This document shows, piece by piece, positions 33,413-42,101 of a stretch of 64,000 bases of DNA. Location: NCBI RefSeq assembly GCF_900573885.1, contig NZ_UPSE01000594.1:102343-166342 (forward strand). The letters are read 5' to 3'. The notes under the pieces are model-generated. The model was not told where the DNA came from. It worked only from the letters and a program-made list of their open reading frames with translations, and did no database searches. The number at the start of each line of letters is the position of its first letter. The stretch's first letter is position 1. Source of the stretch: Pseudomonas viridiflava. Its GTDB lineage: Bacteria; Pseudomonadota; Gammaproteobacteria; Pseudomonadales; Pseudomonadaceae. Position numbers and translations under genes: made by a program.

Positions 33413-34393
33413 CTATCGGTTGTTGCGCTTGCTCAGTAACCACAGCAGCCCCGAGCCGATAACCACGGCACCCGCCGCGTAGAGCATCTTCTCGCTGGGC
33501 ATTGCGGCCGCGCGCCAGCCGCCGTCGATGCGGCGCTCGCCGCTGGGCGTGCCGAACAGGTTGCCCGAGGAGGTGGCAGTGTGGCGGCCGCGCTTGAGCG
33601 CCAGACCGGTCAGCACGCCGGAAATCTGGGCAAAGCCGGGCACCAGGAAGTGCCCCACACGTAGCGCGGTGGCGACAGCGCCCACGGTTTTGCTGGGCTT
33701 CGGGTTGAGCGCCAGCTTTACCATCGCGTCGGCGACCTGGCGTGGGTCATACAGCGGTGGTGGCGGCTTCAGCGAGCTGCCGGAGTAATTGCCGCCATCG
33801 CGAAAGCCGGGCGTATCAATAACCGCGGGATAGACATCGCAGATGTGAATGTCGGCCCATTGCGTCAGCTCGCCGCGCAATGCCTCGGTCAAACCGCGCA
33901 GCCCGTACTTGCTGGCTGAATAGGCAGCGGCGTAGGGCTGCGCCACCCAGCTGCCCACCGACAACGTATTGATTAGCACGCCGCCCTGCTGTTTTTTGAA
34001 ATAGGGCAGCACCACGTAGGCGCCGCGCAAGTAACCGAGCAGGTCTGTTTGCACCACCTGTTCATGCGCCGCCAGTGGCGTCTGGTCAAAACCACCGACC
34101 GCCCCGACGCCGGCATTGTTCACCCATACATCAATGCGGCCCTGGCCGAATGCCGCCGCGCTGACGGCGAGGTTTTCCATTTCGGCGTTCTGCGTAACGT
34201 CGGTGGGAACGGCGATGGCCTGGGCGCCCAATGCGTTGCATTCATCGACGACTTCGGCCAGGGCCTCACCGTCGCGTGCCGCCAACACCAGGCGGGCGCC
34301 TTCGTGGGCAAAGGCGAGCGCCGCAGCGCGACCGATGCCGCTCGAGGCACCGGTTATGACCACCGTAGCAAGATTCAGCGAGCGTGTTCGCAT
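33413..34393 (-). CDS. SDR family oxidoreductase
   Basis: 326 aa. TGASSGIG cofactor motif at 14-21, NNAGVGAVG, catalytic YSASK in AAYSASKYGLRGL, then a C-terminal extension of about 90 residues ending in a membrane-like segment (MLYAAGAVVIGSGLLWLLSKRNNR), so probably membrane-tethered. Substrate unknown. Ribosome site AAGGAGG. It follows the ClpP-like gene on the same strand by about 85 bp. Confidence 0.85.
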   Translation of the reverse strand: MRTRSLNLATVVITGASSGIGRAAALAFAHEGARLVLAARDGEALAEVVDECNALGAQAIAVPTDVTQNAEMENLAVSAAAFGQGRIDVWVNNAGVGAVGGFDQTPLAAHEQVVQTDLLGYLRGAYVVLPYFKKQQGGVLINTLSVGSWVAQPYAAAYSASKYGLRGLTEALRGELTQWADIHICDVYPAVIDTPGFRDGGNYSGSSLKPPPPLYDPRQVADAMVKLALNPKPSKTVGAVATALRVGHFLVPGFAQISGVLTGLALKRGRHTATSSGNLFGTPSGERRIDGGWRAAAMPSEKMLYAAGAVVIGSGLLWLLSKRNNR

Positions 34394-34477
34394 GGAAAGC
34401 CTCCTTAAGCAGGTTGAGGGTGTAAAGGGCTGACTCAAACAAGCGCGGCACAATTCCGCCTTGCCGACGGACTGCGC

Positions 34478-35041
34478 TCAGCCCTGACCGCCACGCACCT
34501 TCCAGTGTTTGACGTCGTCGCCAAACACCGTCTGCTTCATCTCGTGCGCCAGGCCGTAGGCCAGCGATTCGTGCGCCGCGATCACTTTCTCTTCGGCAGA
34601 AAGGCTTTTGAAAATGTCGAGCTTGGTGGCGGCGGTCGCGGTTTCCACTTCAAAAATCTTCACGTAGCGCGCCAGGTCGTTATCCAGGCTGGAGAGGTAT
34701 TCACGCAGGCGCTGGTGATCCACCGAGCTCTGGTTGAAATACCAATTCATCGGGTGAATCAGAAACCTTGAATGGGGGGCGGTGATTCGATGCTGCGCCG
34801 CCAGAAACATGATGATGCCCATCGACTCGATATTGCCGGCGTTGATAGCCATCACCGGTATGGGCAGCGATTTGATAAAGGTGTACAGGCTGAAGCCGAA
34901 GTTGGTGCTGCCACCGGTGGTGGACAGATTCAGCAGCAACGACGTTGCGCCTTGCTCCATGGCTTCAAGGCAGCAGTCGCGAAAATGCTCGGTGGTGCCC
35001 TGGTCGATCTGGCAGTGAAAGTGAACGATATGTTCGGTCAT
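34478..35041 (-). CDS. ClpP-like serine protease
   Basis: 187 aa, crotonase/ClpP fold. Nucleophile S73 in NIESMGIIMFLAAQHR and H96 in FLIHPMNW match the ClpP pattern (SMG...H-P); the third triad residue is probably an Asp in the following helix. It is not the housekeeping ClpP: sequence around the active site differs and no clpX neighbours it. It lies between a KGG stress protein and an SDR. RBS GAGGCGAG. Confidence 0.75.
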   Translation of the reverse strand: MTEHIVHFHCQIDQGTTEHFRDCCLEAMEQGATSLLLNLSTTGGSTNFGFSLYTFIKSLPIPVMAINAGNIESMGIIMFLAAQHRITAPHSRFLIHPMNWYFNQSSVDHQRLREYLSSLDNDLARYVKIFEVETATAATKLDIFKSLSAEEKVIAAHESLAYGLAHEMKQTVFGDDVKHWKVRGGQG

Positions 35042-35206
35042 CGGCTCGCCTCATTAGCTGCATTCCGTCTCGACAGTCGTCTGTTGAACAGTGGCACATC
35101 GAGGGAAAGCGGTTTCAGGTCGTCTTAGCCGTTGAGCCTGAAAGGGGCGGGAAAGTTGCAATGAGCCGACTCGATTGCAGTGGTACTCGTGAGGCTAAGC
35201 CAGGAT

Positions 35207-35230
35207 GAGGGTCTGACAGCGCAGACCCTC
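35207..35230 (-). terminator. Hairpin downstream of KGG gene 2
   Basis: Perfect 9-bp stem GAGGGTCTG / CAGACCCTC with a 6-nt loop, 22 bp after the KGG stop. No T-tract. Confidence 0.55.
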
Positions 35231-35252
35231 GTTCGTATAGGCAAGTTTTCAC

Positions 35253-35426
35253 TTACCCGCGGCCGCCGCCGTGGCTGTTCTGGCCACCTTTACGGCCTGC
35301 TTCAGAGGCTTTCTGACGGTCGTTGGCGAAGTTGCCGCCGCTGGCCTGTCCGCCTTTTTTGCCGGCTTCGGAAGCTTTTTGACGGTCGTTAGCGAAGTTG
35401 CCTGGGTTCTTGTTACCAGTAGCCAT
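35253..35426 (-). CDS. KGG-repeat stress protein 2
   Basis: 57 aa, two tandem copies of GNFANDRQKASEAGKKGG-type units, very close to the gene at 26281 (same layout, Q for E at the unit's seventh residue). Likely disordered stress protein. AGGAG ribosome site before the ATG. Its promoter region resembles that of KGG gene 1 over 38 bp. Confidence 0.9.
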   Translation of the reverse strand: MATGNKNPGNFANDRQKASEAGKKGGQASGGNFANDRQKASEAGRKGGQNSHGGGRG

Positions 35427-35471
35427 TTTCGTAATCTCCTAAAGCATTTCGAGTGGTTGCGAAATTGCCGC

Positions 35472-35509
35472 CACAGAAAATATGGCCGGGGCAGGGCGGT
35501 CTTGGTTCA
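35472..35509 (-). promoter_or_regulatory. Promoter-like element of KGG gene 2
   Basis: Minus strand TGAACC-N18-CCATATTTTCTGTG, 45 bp before the ATG; 11 of the last 14 bases match the element of KGG gene 1 at the same spacing. Confidence 0.5.
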
Positions 35510-35699
35510 GGATTTTTTTAACGGCTAAATGATTGATATATATGGAATATTAAGATGATATCGCGAGCAACTGTGCGACACATCGTGGCGCCATCAAGCC
35601 GCCACTAGCGCCTGCCGCGGGCGCTCATCGATTCGACGGAACCGCACCTGTTTTTGCGCAGTCGTCTGCCAGTCCTGACAAAAATACGGAGCCCCCACC

Positions 35700-37466
35700 A
35701 TGAGCGAAACCGTCGCTGACTACCTGTTGCAACGCCTGAGTGAATGGGGCGTAACACGTATCTTTGGTTACCCCGGAGACGGCATCAACGGCATCATGGG
35801 CGCCATGGGTCGCCACGCTGAGCGGTTCGATTACATTCGCGTGCGGCACGAGGAAATGGCCGCCTTCATGGCCTGCGCCCATGCCAAGTTCACCGGCGAA
35901 ATCGGCGTGTGCATGGCCACGTCGGGGCCCGGTGCCATTCACCTGCTGAACGGCCTGTACGACGCCAAGCTCGATCATCAGCCGGTACTGGCGATTGTCG
36001 GGCAGCAGGCGCAAACCTCGCTGGGCAGCGACTATCAGCAGGAAGTGGATCTGCCCACCTTGTTCAAGGACGTCAGCGCTTACGTGGAGTCGGTCGCGAG
36101 CCCGGTGCAACTGCGCCATGTGCTCAACCGTGCGTTACGTATTGCCGTGGCCGAGCGGCAGGTGACCACGGTGATCGTGCCCAACGATGTGCAGCAGATG
36201 AAGGCCGTTGCCGCGCCGCCGCAAAAGCACGGCGTGGTGCAGTCGGGCAGCGGTTTTATCCAGCCGCGACCGTACGCACGGGATGAGGACCTGGCCGCCG
36301 CTGCCGAGCTGCTCAACGCCGGCCGGCGCGTAGCCATTCTGGTCGGCGCCGGCGCCATTGGCGCACATCTGGAAGTGGAAGCGGTGGCCAACACACTCGG
36401 TGCTGGCGTTGCCAAGGCGCTGCTGGGCAAGGCGGTAATCAGTGATGACTTGCCCTTTGTCACCGGCTCGATTGGCTTGCTCGGCACTCAGGCCAGCGAT
36501 GAGCTGATGCGCCGCTGCGACACGTTGCTGATGATCGGCACCACCTTTCCCTACGCCGAATTTCTGCCCAAACCCGGGCAAGCCAAAGCGGTGCAGATCG
36601 ACCTGTTCGCCCGCAACATCAGCATGCGCTATGCCATCGACCAGCCCTTGCTCGGCGATGCCAAGGAAACCCTGCAACGCTTGCTGCCATTGCTCAAACC
36701 CAAACGCAGTAAAGCCTGGCGCCAGGGGGTTGAGCGCAACGTGCAACGCAGCCGCGAGCAGTTGCACAACCGTGCGATGAAAAGCGCAGAGCCGGTCAAT
36801 CCGCAGCGCGTATTCACCGAACTCAGCGCGCAGTTGCCAGACGACGTAATCCTCTGTGGCGACAGCGGCTCGCACACCAACTGGTACGCCCGCGACGTCA
36901 ACGTGCGTCCCGGCATGCTGGCCTCGTTATCCGGCAAGCTGGCGTCCATGGGCAGCGGCGTGCCGTATGCCATTGCCGCGAAACTGGCGCACCCGCAGCG
37001 ACCGGTTATCGCCATGGTCGGCGATGGCGCCATGCAAATGAACGGCAACAGCGAGCTGCTTACCGTGCAGCAGTACTGGAAGCGCTGGCAGTCGCCGACG
37101 TTTATCGTGCTGGTTTTGAACAACCATGACCTCAATCAGGTGACCTGGGAGCAGCGCACCAAAGCCGGCGACCCGGAATTCAGCCCGGCGCAGCACGTGA
37201 TCGAGTTTCCCTACGCCCGTTACGCCGAGCTGCTGGGTTTCGAGGGCATTCGCGTTGACGACCCCGAGCAATTGGCCGATGTCTGGCGCCGTGCCCTCGC
37301 GGCGCAGCGCCCGGTGCTGCTGGAAGTGGTCACCGATCCGAGCGTGCCGCCGCTGCCGCCACACATCAGCTTGGAGAAAGCCAAAGCCCTGGGCAGCGCC
37401 TTGCTCAGCAACGACCCGAAAGCCTGGAACGTGATCAAACAAAGCGCCAAACAGCTGCTGTCCTAG
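35700..37466 (+). CDS. ThDP-dependent oxidase/decarboxylase (pyruvate oxidase-like)
   Basis: 588 aa, full-length ThDP enzyme: N-terminal Pyr domain with the activating Glu in RVRHEEMAAF, central domain, C-terminal PP domain with the GDG...NN motif (GDGAMQMNGNSELL...VLNNHDLNQV). The PoxB-like class converts pyruvate to acetate and CO2 with electron transfer to quinone; the C-terminal end has no obvious membrane-binding helix, so the acceptor is uncertain. Ribosome site GGAG. Upstream of a small membrane protein and an esterase-like gene, possibly co-transcribed. Confidence 0.85.
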   Translation: MSETVADYLLQRLSEWGVTRIFGYPGDGINGIMGAMGRHAERFDYIRVRHEEMAAFMACAHAKFTGEIGVCMATSGPGAIHLLNGLYDAKLDHQPVLAIVGQQAQTSLGSDYQQEVDLPTLFKDVSAYVESVASPVQLRHVLNRALRIAVAERQVTTVIVPNDVQQMKAVAAPPQKHGVVQSGSGFIQPRPYARDEDLAAAAELLNAGRRVAILVGAGAIGAHLEVEAVANTLGAGVAKALLGKAVISDDLPFVTGSIGLLGTQASDELMRRCDTLLMIGTTFPYAEFLPKPGQAKAVQIDLFARNISMRYAIDQPLLGDAKETLQRLLPLLKPKRSKAWRQGVERNVQRSREQLHNRAMKSAEPVNPQRVFTELSAQLPDDVILCGDSGSHTNWYARDVNVRPGMLASLSGKLASMGSGVPYAIAAKLAHPQRPVIAMVGDGAMQMNGNSELLTVQQYWKRWQSPTFIVLVLNNHDLNQVTWEQRTKAGDPEFSPAQHVIEFPYARYAELLGFEGIRVDDPEQLADVWRRALAAQRPVLLEVVTDPSVPPLPPHISLEKAKALGSALLSNDPKAWNVIKQSAKQLLS

Positions 37467-37559
37467 CGAAGCGGCGCCGCACTGTTTTGAAAAAATGGCT
37501 GAACCTGACGGCACCTCAAGGGGCCGAAATCTAGACAGTCAATGCCGGAGGAAACGGTC

Positions 37560-37787
37560 ATGCCCGAGTTAAACGCCTACATCTGGATAGGCTTGTGCGC
37601 GATTCTGGTGGTCCTGGATGTGTGGGCCATCATCAGCGTGTTCCGTAGCAGCAAGAGCGTTACCACCAAGTCGTTGTGGGCGTTGGCGATTGCCATCCTG
37701 CCGCTGGTGGGCCTGATTTACTGGGCCATCGCCGGGCCGCGCGGCATGGGTGGCGGGCCCAGCTCGCCCGAGCACAGCAAAGGCTGA
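37560..37787 (+). CDS. Small membrane protein with PLDc_N domain
   Basis: 75 aa, two membrane spans (about residues 5-24 and 36-55), with the PLDc_N pattern IWIGLCAILVVLDVWAIISVFRSS and LWALAIAILPLVGLIYWAIAGPR. Start ATG at 37560 behind GGAGGAAACGG; a longer frame adds six residues. Function unknown. 12 bp before the esterase-like gene. Confidence 0.85.
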   Translation: MPELNAYIWIGLCAILVVLDVWAIISVFRSSKSVTTKSLWALAIAILPLVGLIYWAIAGPRGMGGGPSSPEHSKG

Positions 37788-37799
37788 GGAGAAGCGGGC

Positions 37800-39128
37800 A
37801 TGGGGCTGAAGAAGCGTGAGCGAGAGCGGCCTGATTTGCCCGCGATTTTGCGCGCCAATGCCGAGCCGTTACCGGCTATCGAAGACCCGGCATTCGGCGC
37901 GTTCTTCAGCCGCTTCGCCGACGCCAACGTGGTGCTGATCGGCGAGGCCAGCCACGGTTCGTCGCAGTTCTACCGAGCGCGTGCGGCCATCACGCGCCAC
38001 ATGATCGAACACCATGGCTTCAACATCGTCGCCATTGAAGGCGACTGGCCGGATGCGGCGGGCATCGATGCCCATGTCCGCCAACTGAATGCGCCGGAAC
38101 GCAACGAACCGCTGTTCGGGCGCTTTCCGACGTGGATGTGGCGCAACCGCGAAGTACTGGCGTTTGTGCGCTGGCTCGCGGCGTTCAACGCGCCTCTGGC
38201 CGCCTCGCAACGGGTGGAATTTCGTGGGCTGGATATCTACAGCCTCCGCGCCTCGATTGAATCCGTACTCGGTTACCTGGACGCCAACGACCCGGCTCGC
38301 GCTGCCGACGCGCGCAAGCGCTACGCGTGCCTGACCCCGTGGCAGGACGACCCGGCCGCTTACGGCGAGCGGGTGGAGTGGGGCGGGCGCGACTCCTGTG
38401 AGCAAGCGGTGCTCGACCAGTTGCACGAGTTGTTATGGGCGCGTCTGGAAAGCCTGGAGGGCAGCGAGGCGATGTTCAACGCCGCGCAGAACGCTCGCGT
38501 GGTGCGGGCTGCCGAGCAGTACTACCGCCTGATGTACCGAGGCTCGGCGCTGTCGTGGAACCTGCGCGACAACCACATGTTCGACACCCTCAAACAGGTG
38601 CTCAAACACCGTGGCCCACAGGCGAAAGCCGTGGTCTGGGCGCATAACTCCCATATCGGTGACGCATCGGCCACGGCCATGGGCTGGCAGGGCGAATTCA
38701 ACCTCGGCCAGCTCGCTCGCACGGCATGGGGCGACGAAGCCGTGCTGATCGGCATGGGCACCGACCGGGGAGAGGTGGCGGCGGCGGACGATTGGGGTTC
38801 ACCGGTGCGCATCAAGCAAGTGCTGCCCTCGCGGCCAGACAGTTGGGAGCAGCAGTTCCTGCAAGCCGGGGTGCCGCAGTCGCTGACCGATTGGCGCGGG
38901 AAAGGAAAAACCGAGCTGCGTCGCGCCTTGAGTGAAACCCTGTTGCAGCGCGCCATCGGCGTCATCTACCGACCGCAGACCGAGCGGCAAAGCCACTATT
39001 TCGAAAGCGTGCTGAGCGAGCAGTACGACGCTTACCTGTGGTTCGAAACCAGCACGGCGGTAACCCCGCTGGGTGCCGCAACCGATGAGCACAGCCACGA
39101 AGCGGAAACCTTTCCGTTCGGAACCTGA
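37800..39128 (+). CDS. Erythromycin esterase-like protein
   Basis: 442 aa, EreA/ChaN-like fold. Conserved blocks LIGEASHGSSQFYRARAAITRHMIE near residue 45, EGDWPD, FPTWMWRNREVLAFVRWL and VVWAHNSHIGDA near 285. Macrolide hydrolysis cannot be inferred; most relatives are of unknown function. Ends exactly where the convergent MarR gene ends. Confidence 0.85.
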   Translation: MGLKKRERERPDLPAILRANAEPLPAIEDPAFGAFFSRFADANVVLIGEASHGSSQFYRARAAITRHMIEHHGFNIVAIEGDWPDAAGIDAHVRQLNAPERNEPLFGRFPTWMWRNREVLAFVRWLAAFNAPLAASQRVEFRGLDIYSLRASIESVLGYLDANDPARAADARKRYACLTPWQDDPAAYGERVEWGGRDSCEQAVLDQLHELLWARLESLEGSEAMFNAAQNARVVRAAEQYYRLMYRGSALSWNLRDNHMFDTLKQVLKHRGPQAKAVVWAHNSHIGDASATAMGWQGEFNLGQLARTAWGDEAVLIGMGTDRGEVAAADDWGSPVRIKQVLPSRPDSWEQQFLQAGVPQSLTDWRGKGKTELRRALSETLLQRAIGVIYRPQTERQSHYFESVLSEQYDAYLWFETSTAVTPLGAATDEHSHEAETFPFGT

Positions 39129-39599
39129 TCAGGGCGAGGGCGGGTCGTACTCGTTTACCAATGGCACCTTGGCCTGCATGCGCCCGAGCAGGTCAATCAG
39201 GGTGTCCACTTCTTGCGCAGTGAAATCACTCAGCAGCCGGCGCTCGCGTTCCAGTGCCACTTTAAGCACCCGGTCGTGCAACGCGCGCCCCTGTGGCGTG
39301 AGGCTGACGGTATAGCGACGGCCGTCGCGGCTGTCGGCCTGGCCGGTCACGTTGCCTGCGGTTTCGAGTGTCTGCAGAGCCCGGCTCACCGCACTTTTAT
39401 CCAGACCGATGGCCTGGCAAATCCGGTTGGCAGTGATGGCGTCTTCCACGGCCAGCAGCGCCAGCAACCGCCACTCCACCACGCCAATCCCGAAGTGCTT
39501 GCGATACGTGCCCGATGCGCCGGTGGCCAGCTTGTTGGCCAGAAACGTTAACAGCGCGGGAACGTAGCGGTTGAGGTCCAGGGGAGACGAATCTGTCAT
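39129..39599 (-). CDS. MarR family transcriptional regulator
   Basis: 156 aa winged helix. VVEWRLLALLAVEDAITANRICQAIGLDKSAVSRALQTLETAGNVTGQ is the recognition helix region; DGRRYTVSLTPQGRAL is the wing. Start at 39599. Divergent from the VanB/VanA-type genes with a MarR-type palindrome at 39641-39660, so it probably represses them and is relieved by an aromatic acid. Confidence 0.87.
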   Translation of the reverse strand: MTDSSPLDLNRYVPALLTFLANKLATGASGTYRKHFGIGVVEWRLLALLAVEDAITANRICQAIGLDKSAVSRALQTLETAGNVTGQADSRDGRRYTVSLTPQGRALHDRVLKVALERERRLLSDFTAQEVDTLIDLLGRMQAKVPLVNEYDPPSP

Positions 39600-39640
39600 G
39601 GGGTGGATTGCCTTGGGGTCAGATAAACGGTGCCGGTAAA

Positions 39641-39660
39641 TTAGTTGACACCGCAACTAA
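39641..39660. promoter_or_regulatory. MarR-type palindromic operator
   Basis: TTAGTTG-ACACCG-CAACTAA, a perfect 7-bp inverted repeat with a 6-bp spacer, 42 bp upstream of the MarR start and within the divergent promoter region. MarR/BadR-type operators have this TAGTTG...CAACTA form. Confidence 0.65.
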
Positions 39661-39875
39661 ATGATTGGAATCTACTGCTCAGCCGCGTCGTGCGCGCGCT
39701 GCTCGCATCATATGCGACAGCCGAACCCACAAAAATAAATAACAGGTCGCCATCATGATCCGTCCGACTTCCGTTCTTCTTCTGCGAGCCGTCGTCCGCT
39801 CGCCATAAGCCGGCCTCGCCAGCCCAACATCCCCGCGTATTTTTTTGCAGCCACTTCAGTGTGGAGGGTTTTTTC

Positions 39876-40823
39876 ATGCTCAGCGTTTCAGTCCGTCGCA
39901 AGGTCACCGAGGCCGATGGAATCTGCAGTTTTGAACTGTGCGCGATCGATAACGCGCTATTGCCGGGCTTTACCGCCGGCGCGCATATCGACGTGCACCT
40001 GCCTGCCGGAATAGTGCGTCAGTATTCGTTGTGCAACGCGCCGGGCGAACAGCACCGGTATGTGATCGGCGTGCTGCGCGATCCGCTGTCACGCGGCGGC
40101 TCGCAAGCGCTGCACGATCACGTTCAGGAAGGGCACACGCTGACCATCAGCGCGCCGCGCAATCTGTTTCCGGTCGCAGGGGAGGGCCGCGAGCATCTGT
40201 TAATTGCCGGCGGCATCGGCATCACCCCGATTCTGGCTATGGCCCATGAGTTGAACGCACGTGGCGCCGATTTCAGCCTGCATTACTGCTTCCGCTCCCA
40301 TGAGCGCGCGGCGTTTTTGCCCGCGCTTGAACAGGGTGCCTTCGCCAGCAACGTGACGCTGCATGCTAGCTGCGCCGGGGCGCGCCTGGACGTCAGTACC
40401 TTGCTCGCATCGCCGCAGCCAGGGCGCCATCTGTATGTGTGCGGCCCGAACGGGTTTATGCACCACGTGCTCAGCGCCGCCCACGCTGCCGGCTGGCCGG
40501 ACAACCAGGTACACCGCGAATTTTTCGCCGCCGCGCCGATCGATCACTGCGCAGACCAGCCCTTCGAAGTGGAACTCGCCCGCTCAGGCCGCGTGTTTCA
40601 GATTCCTGCCGAGCGAAGCGTATTCGAGGTGCTGGACGAAGCCGGCATCGAAATCGACAGCTCCTGCGAGCAAGGCGTGTGCGGCACCTGCGTGACCCGA
40701 GTGCTCGATGGAACCCCGGCGCATCGCGACCAATTCATGACGGCCGACGAACACGCCCGCAACGACAGATTCACACCGTGCTGCTCGCGCGCAAAAACAC
40801 CTCGCCTGGTGCTCGACCTGTAA
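39876..40823 (+). CDS. VanB-type oxygenase reductase (FMN + 2Fe-2S)
   Basis: 315 aa, PDR/VanB family: FAD/FMN-binding barrel (RQYSLCNAP), NAD-binding domain (LLIAGGIGITPILAMAHEL, LYVCGPNGFMHHVL) and C-terminal plant-type ferredoxin with CEQGVCGTC plus the late CCSR cysteine. Transfers electrons from NAD(P)H to the Rieske oxygenase. Start ATG at 39876 behind GGAGG; five extra residues upstream are possible. 30 bp before the oxygenase gene, same operon. Confidence 0.9.
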   Translation: MLSVSVRRKVTEADGICSFELCAIDNALLPGFTAGAHIDVHLPAGIVRQYSLCNAPGEQHRYVIGVLRDPLSRGGSQALHDHVQEGHTLTISAPRNLFPVAGEGREHLLIAGGIGITPILAMAHELNARGADFSLHYCFRSHERAAFLPALEQGAFASNVTLHASCAGARLDVSTLLASPQPGRHLYVCGPNGFMHHVLSAAHAAGWPDNQVHREFFAAAPIDHCADQPFEVELARSGRVFQIPAERSVFEVLDEAGIEIDSSCEQGVCGTCVTRVLDGTPAHRDQFMTADEHARNDRFTPCCSRAKTPRLVLDL

Positions 40824-40853
40824 GGCGCTACTAATCAAATTTGGGAGAAAGCA

Positions 40854-41930
40854 ATGACCACACCTGCCTCAACATCGCTTGCCAGTGACGCGGCCCCGGC
40901 GCCAACGCTGCCCGCCTTTGCGCTGGACCAGTGGTACGTCGCCGCCCTGAGCTGGCAGCTCACCGACAAGCCCATCGGCCGCACGTTGTTGAATAAACCC
41001 GTGGTGCTGTTTCGCACCGCCGATGGCCAGGTGGCCGCGCTTGAAGACCGCTGCTGTCACCGCGCCTTGCCGTTATCCCACGGCACGCTGGATGAACAGG
41101 GCATCCGCTGCGGCTACCACGGACTGTTGTTTAACGCGGCCGGCACGTGCGTGGAAATTCCCGGTCAGGACAAAATCCCGAGCAAGGCCAAAGTGCCTGC
41201 CTACTGTGTGCGCGAGCGAGACCAGATTGTATGGATATGGTTTGGCACCCCGGCCCATCCCGAACCGACCTGCGAGCCACCGGCCTATGAAGTGCACAGC
41301 AGCGGCAACTACCTGTTCGATGGCGACGTGGTCCATTACAACGCGCCGTACCAGCTTATCCACGACAACCTCATGGACCTTAGTCACCTCGGCTACGTGC
41401 ACCTACGCACCATTGGCGGCAACGCCAGTATTCACATGAACGCCGAGATGAATGTCGAGAGTGACGAGCGCATGGTGCGGGTCACGCGGTACATGCCGGG
41501 CTCGGTTCCGCCACCCACTTACGTGGCAGCGTATCCGTTCAAGGACAAGGTGGACCGCTGGCAGGAGATCGAATTTCACATCAGCCACCTGCGCATCTGG
41601 ACTGGCGCCGTGGATGCCCACACCGACTCGCTGCAAGACCCGCAGCGCGGCGGTTTTCACATGCGCGGTTTCCACGGCGTAACCCCGGAAACCGAAACCA
41701 CCACGCACTACTTCTGGACCATCGCCACCAACCCGCAAAGCGACCACGAAGCCATCAAGGCCAAAGTCGTCGAGCAGACAGCGTTGACCTTTGACGAAGA
41801 CAAAGTGGTGATCGAAGCGCAATACCAGAACATGTGCCGCTTCGGTAAGCCCCCGATGATCGACATTCATGTAGACGTGGCAGCCAACCGCGCGCGGCGG
41901 ATTATCGAGCAGTTGCGATTGGGCGCTTAA
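40854..41930 (+). CDS. VanA-type Rieske oxygenase (O-demethylase family)
   Basis: 358 aa. Rieske cluster C67-x-H69 (EDRCCHR) and C86-x2-H89 (RCGYHG); mononuclear iron site in NLMDLSHLGYVH. Fits vanillate/related aromatic O-demethylases. Partner of the upstream VanB-type reductase. Substrate not proven; other methoxy-aromatics are possible. Confidence 0.9.
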   Translation: MTTPASTSLASDAAPAPTLPAFALDQWYVAALSWQLTDKPIGRTLLNKPVVLFRTADGQVAALEDRCCHRALPLSHGTLDEQGIRCGYHGLLFNAAGTCVEIPGQDKIPSKAKVPAYCVRERDQIVWIWFGTPAHPEPTCEPPAYEVHSSGNYLFDGDVVHYNAPYQLIHDNLMDLSHLGYVHLRTIGGNASIHMNAEMNVESDERMVRVTRYMPGSVPPPTYVAAYPFKDKVDRWQEIEFHISHLRIWTGAVDAHTDSLQDPQRGGFHMRGFHGVTPETETTTHYFWTIATNPQSDHEAIKAKVVEQTALTFDEDKVVIEAQYQNMCRFGKPPMIDIHVDVAANRARRIIEQLRLGA

Positions 41931-41959
41931 GCGCGGGTTGGAAAAAGCTACGTTGGTTC

Positions 41960-42095
41960 AGGTTGGCTGGGTTGAGGTAGGTTGGGTTGAGCATCGCGAA
42001 GCCCAACAGGGAGCCCGAAAGGGCTCCGCGTGTAAATCCTGAGCCGGGAATAACAGGCTACTCCGACAGCCCGCCGAACGCCGCCCGACCCAACC
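41960..42095. repeat. GTAGGTTGGG-type repeat
   Basis: Degenerate relative of the 16289 and 33069 copies: TAGGTTGGGTTGAGCATCGC followed by AGGGAGCCCGAAAGGGCTCC, a hairpin-forming tail. Lies between the convergent VanA-type and hydrolase genes, so it may act as a terminator. Confidence 0.6.
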
Positions 42096-42101
42096 GGCTT
42101 G

